Part shown: positions 13,170 through 20,804 of the stretch, one piece after another | Numbering within the stretch: position 1 is the stretch's first letter | Layout of the letters: every line of letters starts with the position of its first letter | Assembly: GCA_023443925.1 (NCBI GenBank) | Contig: JAEZSL010000061.1 | Span: 1 to 35,595 of the forward strand | Length of the DNA: 35,595 bases | Direction of reading: 5' to 3' | Source: Bacillota bacterium | GTDB lineage: Bacteria; Bacillota_A; Clostridia; Lachnospirales; Lachnospiraceae | The notes under the pieces: generated by a model | What the model was told of the DNA's origin: nothing | Database searches by the model: none | Seen by the model: the letters and a program-made list of their open reading frames with translations, nothing else | Position numbers and translations under genes: made by a program

Positions 13170-13406
13170 GAAAGCATAAAGTGGGAATAGAACTGCATAG
13201 CAATTACTAATTCTCACCCCAGTGTATAAGGCAGTTTCTCAAGTCAGCCTGGGAAATGTAATGGGAACCAGCGTGAAGGAAAACATCTTCACACTGGAAG
13301 AGTGAAAGAAAATTTTAGAAAGAAAGGTGCCACATTGAGATTCTTTCACTCGATCATTTTAGTGGCAGTATCGCAGCAGGCTCTGCGATATACAATGGGT
13401 ATAAAC
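13170..13406 (+). promoter_or_regulatory. Structured untranslated leader of the exporter genes
   Basis: About 240 nt without a convincing gene contain several perfect or near-perfect hairpins: AACTGC/GCAGTT (13191-13236), CCAG.GTGAAG/CTTCAC.CTGG (13268-13297), AGTGAAAGAA/TTCTTTCACT (13301-13350) and TATCGCAG/CTGCGATA (13369-13390). The last ends 16 nt before the chosen start codon, which has only a weak ribosome binding site. A 14-codon frame (ATG 13261 to TGA 13305) lies inside. A cis-regulatory role is inferred from structure alone; I recognise no known riboswitch class. Confidence 0.45.
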
Positions 13407-14354
13407 ATGGAAAAAATGATTCGTGTGGAAAACTTAGTAAAGCAATATGATAAAGCGAAAACACCATCCGTGAAAGGAATCGATTTTGATGTAAAGGGAG
13501 GGGAATTCTTTGCCTTTCTGGGTCCAAACGGTGCAGGTAAAACAACAACCATTTCAATACTGACCACCACCCTGTCCAAAACGTCAGGTGCTGTATCCAT
13601 CGCAGGTTATGATGTTGATAAAGAATCAAAGCATGTCAGGGAGAATGTGGGTATTATTTTTCAGCAGCCCAGTCTTGACTCTCAACTCTCAGCAGAAGAA
13701 AATATACGGTTTCATGCCTGTCTATATGGCATGTACAGCTACCGTCCGACTTTTAAAATGATGCCCGCAGAATACCGTAAGCGGGTTTTAGAGCTTGCTG
13801 AAATCATTGGTATACAAGATGCTTTATTCAAGCCCGTTAAAAAGCTTTCGGGTGGAATGCAGCGTAAATTTGAAATAATCCGCAGCCTGATTCATACCCC
13901 TAAAATTTTGTTTCTCGACGAACCCTCACAAGGTCTCGATGCAGTAAGCCGGCGCGGTTTATGGGATTATATCAATACCGTTAGACGGGAGAACGGAACC
14001 ACGGTGTTTTTAACGACCCATTATATCGACGAAGCGGAGCATGTGGACAGAGTCTGCATTATAAATCAAGGACAAATCGCCTTTAACGGGACACCTGATT
14101 ACATGAAACAAGACTTACTAAAACAAGAGATTATTTTAGATTCTGACAATCGACTTGCCCTTACAGGCGAATTATCTGCCTTGGGAATGGAGCACCGTAT
14201 TGAAGATCACGTCATCGTACCGTATCAGGATATGACGGCTCAAGAGATTATAGCAAAATTAAAAACAAAACTAACACTTCTTAAAATGCAGGAGCCAACA
14301 CTGGAAGATGCTTATGTAGAGTATCTATTAAAAACAGGAGGAAAAACAGTATGA
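13407..14354 (+). CDS. DrrA-type ABC exporter ATP-binding protein
   Basis: A 315-residue ATPase. Walker A is GPNGAGKTTT, the signature LSGGMQRK, Walker B LFLDEPSQGLD and the H-loop His is in LTTHY. The C-terminal extension of about 80 residues ending in PTLEDAYVEYLLK is typical of DrrA/NodI-type drug and polyketide exporters. The frame is open back to a GTG at 13302, but those extra residues read through hairpin sequence and are not family-like. ATG 13407 (MEKMIRVENLVKQYDK) gives a normal start; ATG 13395 is an alternative. No start has a good ribosome binding site. It overlaps the permease gene by 4 bp (ATGA). Confidence 0.88.
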   Translation: MEKMIRVENLVKQYDKAKTPSVKGIDFDVKGGEFFAFLGPNGAGKTTTISILTTTLSKTSGAVSIAGYDVDKESKHVRENVGIIFQQPSLDSQLSAEENIRFHACLYGMYSYRPTFKMMPAEYRKRVLELAEIIGIQDALFKPVKKLSGGMQRKFEIIRSLIHTPKILFLDEPSQGLDAVSRRGLWDYINTVRRENGTTVFLTTHYIDEAEHVDRVCIINQGQIAFNGTPDYMKQDLLKQEIILDSDNRLALTGELSALGMEHRIEDHVIVPYQDMTAQEIIAKLKTKLTLLKMQEPTLEDAYVEYLLKTGGKTV

Positions 14355-15169
14355 ATGAAGTAATATTAAAAAAGCCGGTTCCAAAACTTTTAAGAGAAGT
14401 AAATGTTATAATTACCATATTAGCACGCGATATCAACTTATTTTTTAAATCACCGGGAATGCTTATTATGAGCCTTGCTATGCCTTTAGTTATGATGGGT
14501 ATGCTGGGAGGAAGTCTTTCTCAAAACATGGCCGGAGGGCTTGCTTTTAATTACAATCAATATATGTTAATCGGTATGCTGGTTAATATGCTGTTTATGA
14601 CTACCGCTTCCGGTGTTTCCTCCTTAGTGGAAGATCATGTAACAGATTTTACCCAGGAAATGATGATTTCACCTATCTCCCGCTATTCGATTGTGATAGG
14701 TAAAATCCTTGGTTCTTCTTTTGGCGCGATTGTCGGAATGCTTGGAGCAATAATAATCGGATTCCTTATGGGTATTTCACTGACCATCGGGCAATATTTA
14801 TTAATACTTCTGATGGCTCCCTTCATGTGTTTATCTGCCGGTGCATTGGCTATGATCGTTATTGGCCTTATAAAAAGCAATAAAATGGCAAATATGGCGG
14901 TTATGCTTATCACCATGCCGCAAATGTTCCTTTCCGGTGCCATCATACCAATAAACAATTCAAAAGGTATCCTATATGTATTATCCCGTATTATGCCGAT
15001 GACCTATTGTCTTGATCTCACCCGTGCAGTGGTTTATTCCGGAACTCCGGAGTATGATAATGTAGTGTTATTCAACCCTTTTATCAGCTTGTTCGTAATT
15101 GCTGCTCTTACGGTTATTTTTCTGGTAATCGGCACCTTTTTCTTTGCACGAAGTGAGAAAAATCGATAG
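14351..15169 (+). CDS. ABC-2 type exporter permease (DrrB-like)
   Basis: A 272-residue integral membrane protein with about six helices. It carries the ABC-2 pattern LFFKSPGMLIMSLAMPLVMM near the start, an EEMMISPISRYSIVIGK-like coupling loop in the middle (actual start of loop TQEMMISPISR), and the PLSGAIIPI-like segment FLSGAIIPINNSKGILYVLS near the C-terminus. It is translationally coupled to the ATPase and pairs with it as a homodimer or with two ATPase copies. It ends 14 bp before the putative attR, so it is the last island gene. The substrate is unknown; drug or antimicrobial peptide export is inferred from the family and the adjacent two-component system. Confidence 0.88.
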   Translation: MNEVILKKPVPKLLREVNVIITILARDINLFFKSPGMLIMSLAMPLVMMGMLGGSLSQNMAGGLAFNYNQYMLIGMLVNMLFMTTASGVSSLVEDHVTDFTQEMMISPISRYSIVIGKILGSSFGAIVGMLGAIIIGFLMGISLTIGQYLLILLMAPFMCLSAGALAMIVIGLIKSNKMANMAVMLITMPQMFLSGAIIPINNSKGILYVLSRIMPMTYCLDLTRAVVYSGTPEYDNVVLFNPFISLFVIAALTVIFLVIGTFFFARSEKNR

Positions 15170-15183
15170 TTAAAATGTGTTCC

Positions 15184-15200
15184 ATTCCCGTTATCCGCTT
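15184..15200 (+). repeat. Putative attR: copy of the tRNA-Gly 3' end
   Basis: ATTCCCGTTATCCGCTT is identical to the last 17 nt of the tRNA-Gly region at 8673-8689, but no tRNA body precedes it. It marks the right edge of the 6.5-kb segment. Confidence 0.7.
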
Positions 15201-15205
15201 TACAG

Positions 15206-15246
15206 AAAAATAGGTACTTTACCGTATTGGTGAAGTACCTATTTTT
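15206..15246. terminator. Strong bidirectional terminator
   Basis: AAAAATAGGTACTT pairs with AAGTACCTATTTTT around a loop of about 13 nt. It serves the exporter genes on the plus strand and the MATE gene on the minus strand. Before island insertion it would have been the terminator just after tRNA-Gly. Confidence 0.9.
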
Positions 15247-15270
15247 CATTTAATTATATAACAGGATATT

Positions 15271-16626
15271 CTATTCGGCATGCTGCCTGACCTTCTTCCT
15301 TGCATAGAAGAAACTGCCCACCTGGCCAATCCCCGCCAGCGCCCAGGTAATAGGATAGCAGGCAAAAAGCATGAGGACACTTGGGAACCAGGCAAAAAAG
15401 GTGGCCAGCCAAACGATACGCATAAGGCAGGCTCCAATCAAGGTGCAGATCATCGGCAATATGGAATAGCCCATACCACGGGTCAAGCCCGGAAATACAT
15501 TCATGATGCCGCAGGTAAAGTATGCAATCATCAAGACATTAATCCGGATTACGCCAAGCCTGATTACCTCAGGGTCTGAGGTAAATATGGATAACAAGGG
15601 TCTGCTAACCAGCATGGTCAGTCCACCCACAATAATCCAGGTAACTATGACTAATATGGTACAGATCTTTGCTACCTTGTCGATCCTGTCATATTTTTTT
15701 GCTCCCATGTTCTGCCCGGTAAAGGTTATGGCAGCATTATAATAGGCATTCATGGAAGTGGCGACAAATCCCTCAATATTTCCTGCTGCAGAGCTGGCTG
15801 CCACCATGGCAGAACCAAAGGAATTGATGGCAGATTGAATCAATACATTGGAAATGGAGAACAGTAGTCCCTGCAATCCGGCAGGCAGGCCGATCCGAAT
15901 AATCTGCCCAAATTTTCTTCCGTCAATATGCAGGCTTTTAAGTGTAAGGCGAATTGATTCCTCCTTATTATGCATAAGACATAAAAGTATCAGGACCATC
16001 GCCAAATACTGGGATATTACCGTTGCCCAAGCCACACCATCCACACTCATGTGTAGTACTATGACAAAAAACAGGTTCAATATTACGTTTACAACACCGG
16101 AAATCAACAAAAAGTACATAGGCCGCCGGCTGTCACCAACAGCCCGCAGTATTGCAGCACCAAAGTTGTATACCATACTGGCAGGAAGACTCAAGAAATA
16201 AATCCTCATATACAGAGCAGATAAATCAATGACATCCATAGGCGTACCCATCATAATTAACAGAGGGTTGCAAAGAAGAAGACCCAACGCCATAACAAGG
16301 ATTCCACCAATGATACTTATGGCAATGGAAGTATGTACAGACCTGCTGACTGCTTCCGGCCGGCCGGCACCCCGGTCCTGGGCCACAATAACGCTGGTTC
16401 CCACCGATAGCCCCATGAATAAGTTCACAATCAGGCTGATGATAGCACCGGTTGCACCAACCGCAGCCAGAGCCTCTTTGCCAGAAAATCTTCCGACTAC
16501 AATCATATTTGTAGTATTAAACATCAGCTGAAGAATATTCATCGCCATGATGGGCAAAGCAAAAAGGACCATTTTACCAAATATAGGACCGTTACACATG
16601 TCCTTATCCTGATTATTAAATATCAT
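15271..16626 (-). CDS. MATE family efflux transporter
   Basis: A 451-residue, 12-helix Na+/H+-coupled multidrug or metabolite exporter. MATE hallmarks seen: an N-terminal GPIFGKMVLFALPIMAMNIL, NTTNMIVVGRFSGKEALAAV, QDRGAGRPEAV, LRAVGDSRRPM and the second-half QNMGAKKYDRI. I chose ATG 16626 because GGGAG precedes it. The frame is open back to a TTG at 16695, but that start has a poor site and the added residues would be translated from a palindrome and a poly-A run. It is monocistronic, with the shared terminator at 15206-15246. Confidence 0.92.
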   Translation of the reverse strand: MIFNNQDKDMCNGPIFGKMVLFALPIMAMNILQLMFNTTNMIVVGRFSGKEALAAVGATGAIISLIVNLFMGLSVGTSVIVAQDRGAGRPEAVSRSVHTSIAISIIGGILVMALGLLLCNPLLIMMGTPMDVIDLSALYMRIYFLSLPASMVYNFGAAILRAVGDSRRPMYFLLISGVVNVILNLFFVIVLHMSVDGVAWATVISQYLAMVLILLCLMHNKEESIRLTLKSLHIDGRKFGQIIRIGLPAGLQGLLFSISNVLIQSAINSFGSAMVAASSAAGNIEGFVATSMNAYYNAAITFTGQNMGAKKYDRIDKVAKICTILVIVTWIIVGGLTMLVSRPLLSIFTSDPEVIRLGVIRINVLMIAYFTCGIMNVFPGLTRGMGYSILPMICTLIGACLMRIVWLATFFAWFPSVLMLFACYPITWALAGIGQVGSFFYARKKVRQHAE

Positions 16627-16640
16627 TTTAACTCCCATCT

Positions 16641-16656
16641 GTGCGCTTAAGCGCAC
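16641..16656. promoter_or_regulatory. Perfect 16-bp palindrome in front of the MATE gene
   Basis: GTGCGCTTAAGCGCAC lies 15 bp upstream of the MATE start codon and is markedly GC-rich for this AT-rich region. It could be an operator for a local repressor or an RNA hairpin next to the ribosome binding site. The remaining intergenic DNA up to 16980 shows AT-rich promoter-like sequence only. Confidence 0.5.
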
Positions 16657-16995
16657 GTACAAATCAGGATGTTGAATTAAGTTTTTTTTTTTCAACCTAA
16701 TCGCTTCCTTTATTTTTATATCAGTTTTTTCATCGAGCTACAGCAAACAAATTAACTTTACCATATTTCGGCAATGATATCTACCCATTTCACTAAAACT
16801 ATATTTTTAAACGTAAAAGACAATAGGAATATAGAAGCGCTCCGAAGGAATTTTTTTAAGACACAATATTAAACTTAATCGAGAACCCTGACCGGCATCT
16901 GGCTGAATAATGAAACATCGTCCAAAATTACTTGCTTAATACTTCATAAATTATTATAATTTCTATAGAAAATACTAGACATGGGGGAATGCATT

Positions 16996-17541
16996 TTGAA
17001 TAAGGATTTTTTACGGCATGCAAATATGCCATTGACTGTAGTTTTTTTACATACGATTACCTTTCCACCTATCGGATTTTACCTAATCTATCGAGCAGCA
17101 GTCCGATCATCCGAATACGAAAGAAACAACCAAGCAATGAAATTTTGTGGTTGGCTATCAATTAGTCTGGCTATAGTCCCCTCCATCATAGGACTTCTAG
17201 GCAATGACATTTATCGCGGAAATATAGGTACTTATTTTGTATTGTGGTTACTCCCGGGCCTTTATACTTTGTTTCGGGCAAACAGAATTACGATGTATCT
17301 GAAAAATGGTACATTATATGATTCAGCAGCAAGGAAGGAAAATACTAATTCTAATAATACATCTACATATAATACGGTGCATAACATTCACTACAACTAT
17401 TCCTTTCACAATGCAAGTCGTAATAAAGAAACGAAATATAAAGTTATTACCTGTTCCGGCTGCGGTGCAAAGAAATCGATACCGGTAGGAGGCGTCGATA
17501 CCTGTGATTTCTGTGATACTCCGTTACAGGCAGACGAATAG
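16996..17541 (+). CDS. Membrane protein with C-terminal zinc ribbon
   Basis: A 181-residue protein. There are two or three hydrophobic segments (about residues 14-30, 48-65, 75-92), then an Asn/Ser/Thr/His-rich linker (about 110-140). The C-terminal zinc ribbon CSGCGAKKSIPVGG...CDFC has four Cys in two CxxC knuckles. The start is probably TTG 16996, with GGGGGA about 8 nt upstream; an in-frame ATG at 16981 is the alternative and lacks a site. The function is unknown; zinc-ribbon membrane proteins of this kind are usually annotated as hypothetical. It is co-directional with the methyltransferase-like gene 61 bp downstream. Confidence 0.75.
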   Translation: MNKDFLRHANMPLTVVFLHTITFPPIGFYLIYRAAVRSSEYERNNQAMKFCGWLSISLAIVPSIIGLLGNDIYRGNIGTYFVLWLLPGLYTLFRANRITMYLKNGTLYDSAARKENTNSNNTSTYNTVHNIHYNYSFHNASRNKETKYKVITCSGCGAKKSIPVGGVDTCDFCDTPLQADE

Positions 17542-17602
17542 TAATGCATCCAAATACATTAATTTAAAGCCGGTTTTCCATTAAACTTAAGGAGGATTTT
17601 AC

Positions 17603-19225
17603 TTGCCTAAAACAAATAAAAATTATACCGTCAAAAGAACTGCCAACTCAAAAAAGCCGGATAATTCCGGTTTAATACTGGAAGCCCAGAAGCCATTATC
17701 ACAGTCCATGGTATGGAAATTGCAGGCGGACTTTTATGCGAATCAGGGGCCATCCGCCTGGAGCAAAGGAATTGTACCTCAATACATTACAACCAATCCC
17801 TATATTGCAGACTGCTATGCTAAAACGGTATTTGGATATTTAAGAGACCTTGCGGCCGAACAGGATTTTAGTAAGAATACTGTCATCTATATAATGGAAC
17901 TTGCGGCCGGTGTAGGGCGGTTTACGTATGCCTTTCTGAAAAGATTTTTACATATGCTCAATCATTCGTCTCTAAAGGGATTAAGCTTTAAGTACATTAT
18001 AACGGATCTTGCGGAGCGGAATATTGAATACTGGTTAAACCACAGCTTTTTAAAGCCTTATTTTGAGAACGGTGTACTTGACTGTGCAACCTTTGACATG
18101 AATTGCGGAGAAGTTCTTCATTTAAGACATAGTGGTGAGATATTAAGAGAAGACAAGCTTAAAAACCCACTTATTCTATTTGCAAATTATACCTTTGACA
18201 GCCTTCCTCAGGATACTTTTTATGTAAATAAAGGAGAACTTTTTGAAGGTCTCATTACGATTACTTCAAAAGATGAACCGGAAGCTTCCACGGATAAATC
18301 CATTCTATCCGGTTTAGATTACTATTATACGGATAACCCGGTTTCCGGAAGCAGTTATTATCCGGATGGTAACATGAATGCTATCCTTTTGCACTATAAG
18401 AATTGTCTGGAGGATACTGCCTTTTCCCTGCCTAACCTTGCCCTGGGCTGTATTAACCGGTTAAGTAAGCTCTTTCAGGATGACCTCCTTCTCATTTCTA
18501 CTGACAAAGGGTATCGGAATGCTTCCTCCATGGATAAAAATTACCATCCCTATTTATCAAAACACGGCTCCATCTCACTGACAGTGAATTTTCACGCCAT
18601 GGAGTTATATTTTAAGGGTCTTGGAGGAAATGCCCTTCACAGTATTTATGAACACGAAAATGTTACTACTTCCTTGTTTATGCTAAGTAAACGGCCTCAT
18701 AAGTTCTTAGAAACCGAAATGGCTTTCCGTGGGATAACAGAAAGTATAGGACCCGATGATTTTTACATTATGAAAAAAGCAGTCGTTTCAAATCACAAGT
18801 CTTTAACCATAAAAGAACTTCTGACCTTTTTAAGATATACGGTCTGGGATGCACGAACCTTTCTTGAATTTTATAACACCTTATTAGAACGTATTGCTGA
18901 TGAAAAGGATTTTCCACAAGAAGAATTAATTGCTGCCATGTACCAGGTTTGGGAGCATTATTTTCCCATAGGCGAAGAAGGTGATTTGTTCTATTGCTTG
19001 GGTACCTTATTTGCTTATTTTGGCTATGATCAGGACGCAGTCAAGCTTTATATAACCTCTTTGGAGTTCTACAAGGAAGATGCGGCTATCAATTATGAAA
19101 TAGCACTCTGTTATTATAATATGCAGGATTTTAAGCATTCCCTGGAGTATACCGAAAAATCACTTGGTTTTGATCCTGGTTTTGAAGAAAGTAAAAATTT
19201 AAAACAATTGATTGAAGGGTTATAG
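17603..19225 (+). CDS. MidA-like SAM-dependent methyltransferase with C-terminal TPR region
   Basis: A 540-residue cytosolic protein starting at TTG after a perfect AGGAGG. A Rossmann methyltransferase motif I, ELAAGVGRFTYAFLKRF, lies near residues 99-115. The NYTFDSLPQDTF segment (about 195-206) is reminiscent of the NE..DALP motif of the MidA/NDUFAF7 group of protein arginine methyltransferases. Residues about 430-540 have TPR character (YCLGTLFAYFGYDQDAVKLY, INYEIALCYYNMQDFKHSLE), suggesting a protein-binding tail. That combination is unusual. The substrate is unknown. It may be co-transcribed with the zinc-ribbon gene, and a terminator follows at 19274. Confidence 0.65.
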   Translation: MPKTNKNYTVKRTANSKKPDNSGLILEAQKPLSQSMVWKLQADFYANQGPSAWSKGIVPQYITTNPYIADCYAKTVFGYLRDLAAEQDFSKNTVIYIMELAAGVGRFTYAFLKRFLHMLNHSSLKGLSFKYIITDLAERNIEYWLNHSFLKPYFENGVLDCATFDMNCGEVLHLRHSGEILREDKLKNPLILFANYTFDSLPQDTFYVNKGELFEGLITITSKDEPEASTDKSILSGLDYYYTDNPVSGSSYYPDGNMNAILLHYKNCLEDTAFSLPNLALGCINRLSKLFQDDLLLISTDKGYRNASSMDKNYHPYLSKHGSISLTVNFHAMELYFKGLGGNALHSIYEHENVTTSLFMLSKRPHKFLETEMAFRGITESIGPDDFYIMKKAVVSNHKSLTIKELLTFLRYTVWDARTFLEFYNTLLERIADEKDFPQEELIAAMYQVWEHYFPIGEEGDLFYCLGTLFAYFGYDQDAVKLYITSLEFYKEDAAINYEIALCYYNMQDFKHSLEYTEKSLGFDPGFEESKNLKQLIEGL

Positions 19226-19273
19226 GATAATTTAGATTATATTATGAAAAGCAGTTATATTCGATTATATAGC

Positions 19274-19312
19274 GAAAAGCAGTTATATTAGAATATATAT
19301 AGCTGCTTTTTC
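19274..19312 (+). terminator. Terminator after the methyltransferase-like gene
   Basis: GAAAAGCAG and a TATAT stretch pair with ATATA and GCTGCTTTTTC. The left arm GAAAAGCAGTTATATT is also present as a direct copy about 30 bp upstream (19246-19261), a small duplication. Confidence 0.75.
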
Positions 19313-19354
19313 TTATATAACCTCCAATGGAGCTATAAGAGTTTTAAAGAGGGA

Positions 19355-19801
19355 TTATATATGCAAATCCATCCAGTCATATGAGTCCTTGAAACCAATT
19401 TTCTGATAAACCGGCCGTCCCATTTTGGATGCACTTAACCAAAGGTGTTCGACCTTTCTTTCTTTTGCCTCAGTTATCAATTTATTTAAAAGTGATACAG
19501 CGATTCCCCGTCCCCGGTATGCAGGTGCGGTATACATGTTGGTAATGTAACCTTTTATGCCACTCTCGTTTGTATACGAAGGAGGAAATTCATAGAATAC
19601 AATTGCCGCGGTTGCAATAATAACATTATTCTCCTCTGCTACCCATTCCACCAGTGTTCCATCCTTCATTTTCTTCATAAAAAAATTATGTAATTCCACA
19701 TCAATATCTTTGTCCTCAGAAATTCCTTCATCTGCTAATTGCTGCTTTCTTAAGTCCGCCAGTGTATTAATTTCATGGATGGTTGCTAATCTATATATCA
19801 T
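19355..19801 (-). CDS. GNAT-family N-acetyltransferase
   Basis: A 148-residue acetyl-CoA-dependent acyltransferase. Motif A for the CoA pyrophosphate is YRGRGIAVSLLNKLI, preceded by the beta-4 strand GYITNMYTAPA and followed by LWLSASKMGRPVYQKIGFK (motif B). N-terminal residues RLATIHEINTLADLR fit the family. The start is ATG with GGAGG upstream. It is divergent from the DUF1847 gene and has no strong terminator of its own. The substrate is not predictable. Confidence 0.9.
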   Translation of the reverse strand: MIYRLATIHEINTLADLRKQQLADEGISEDKDIDVELHNFFMKKMKDGTLVEWVAEENNVIIATAAIVFYEFPPSYTNESGIKGYITNMYTAPAYRGRGIAVSLLNKLITEAKERKVEHLWLSASKMGRPVYQKIGFKDSYDWMDLHI

Positions 19802-19871
19802 TTATAAACCTCCGGCTAAATTTTATTATCTTATATTAACATAAGGCTTTGTTTTAGTACAGTATTGAAAT

Positions 19872-19900
19872 TTGATATGTGTTTTGTGGTATGTTATAAT
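19872..19900 (+). promoter_or_regulatory. Sigma-A promoter of the DUF1847 gene
   Basis: TTGATA (19872-19877) and a perfect TATAAT (19895-19900) with 17 bp between. Confidence 0.7.
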
Positions 19901-19938
19901 TTAAGTAATTTATAAACAAATTAATTAAAAAGAAAGGA

Positions 19939-20562
19939 TTGATCGTTATATATAATTGTGCTATGTGTTCCGTACACGTTTGCAGCAATGGAGAAACGGA
20001 TAAGGCTCCAAAAAATTGCCCGACGGTACATAAAAAAACGGAAAATATAAAGGAAGTCTATAAGCAGGATGATATTTATAAAATAGCTCATTATTCATCC
20101 TTAATTACCAGCCAGGGATATTGTAAAAATACAAGGTTAGAAGAAATAATGGATTTTGCAAGGGCATGCGGGTACCAAAATATCGGTCTGGCATTTTGTA
20201 TCGGATTAGATAAAGAAGCTAAAATGCTAAGTAAAGTTCTGACTTATAATGGATTTGAAGTCAATTCAGTAATATGTAAAAATGGAAATATTCCGAAAGA
20301 TTACATAGATGTCATAGAAGCTGAAAAGGTAGCCATGTGCAATCCCATAGGACAGGCAATATTTTTAAATGAAGCGAAAACAGAACTTAACATAATTTTA
20401 GGTTTATGCGTAGGACATGATTCTTTATTTATAAAGTATTCAAAAGCACCTGTAACTGTATTTGCGGTAAAGGATAGAGTATTAGGCCATAATCCGTTAG
20501 CTGTAATTTATCAGGCAGAAGCGTATTATAAAAATAAACTATTCCCGCCAAAAGATAAATAA
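19939..20562 (+). CDS. DUF1847 putative metal-binding protein
   Basis: A protein of about 207 residues with an N-terminal Cys cluster (CAMCSVHVC, then C about 27) and a conserved core (HYSSLITSQGYCKNTRLEEI, LAFCIGLDKEAK, CNPIGQA, LGLCVGHDSLF). It matches DUF1847, predicted metal-binding proteins of anaerobes with no known function. The start is unclear: AAAGG (19933-19937) is only 1 nt from TTG 19939. The codons that follow before the Cys cluster are ATC GTT ATA, and the first ATG (19963) falls inside the cluster. So either TTG is used with tight spacing, or a rare start such as ATC 19942 is used. Confidence 0.85.
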   Translation: MIVIYNCAMCSVHVCSNGETDKAPKNCPTVHKKTENIKEVYKQDDIYKIAHYSSLITSQGYCKNTRLEEIMDFARACGYQNIGLAFCIGLDKEAKMLSKVLTYNGFEVNSVICKNGNIPKDYIDVIEAEKVAMCNPIGQAIFLNEAKTELNIILGLCVGHDSLFIKYSKAPVTVFAVKDRVLGHNPLAVIYQAEAYYKNKLFPPKDK

Positions 20563-20597
20563 TGCTTCCTTACTCTTCACTCTCTAATTTATGTACT

Positions 20598-20645
20598 CAA
20601 AAAAGGCGTACTGCTCTTAAACTAAAATATGTTTGCAGCACGCCC
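20598..20645 (-). terminator. Terminator of the ceramidase-like gene
   Basis: On the minus strand, GGCGTGCTGC pairs with GCAGTACGCC (one mismatch) and is followed by TTTTTT. The loop is about 20 nt. It may also serve the DUF1847 gene weakly. Confidence 0.75.
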
Positions 20646-20650
20646 TTATA

Positions 20651-20785
20651 TTTATATCTTGTTTATTATAGTATTTATATCCATTTAATTTTAATACTAT
20701 ATCCTTTTAATTATATTAGTATATCCTTTTAATTAAGATAATTATATCCCATATAATTAAATAGTTATACCTTAATTAATCAATC
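20651..20785. repeat. Degenerate AT-rich tandem repeat of about 22 bp
   Basis: About five to six copies of a TATATCCTTTTAATTATATTAG-like unit (TATATCC...TTTAATT...) fill the gap between the terminator and the 3' end of the ceramidase-like gene. The two central copies (20699-20742) share 14-16 bp exactly. The array is transcribed as part of the 3' untranslated region of the minus-strand gene. Confidence 0.65.
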
Positions 20786-20804
20786 TTTGAGGTAATTATA
20801 ACAA

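Larger units (their letters stand above)
8690..15200. mobile_element. Putative tRNA-Gly-associated genomic island (6.5 kb, no integrase seen)
   Basis: The segment between the two 17-nt tRNA-end copies holds a gene fragment, a secreted protein, hicAB, a membrane protein, and a two-component system with an ABC-2 exporter. Its left part (8.7-11 kb) is visibly more AT-rich than the flanks. Toxin-antitoxin genes and tRNA-end duplication are classical island marks. No recombinase, transposase or phage gene is present inside, so it is either decayed or mobilised in trans. Confidence 0.55.

Noticed and set aside
13302..13406. N-terminal extension of the DrrA-type ATPase from GTG 13302
   Set aside because: The extra 35 residues run through two hairpins, are not found in the family as I know it, and GTG has no ribosome binding site.
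15280..16531. Several plus-strand frames opposite the MATE gene
   Set aside because: Antisense shadows of a clear 12-helix transporter.
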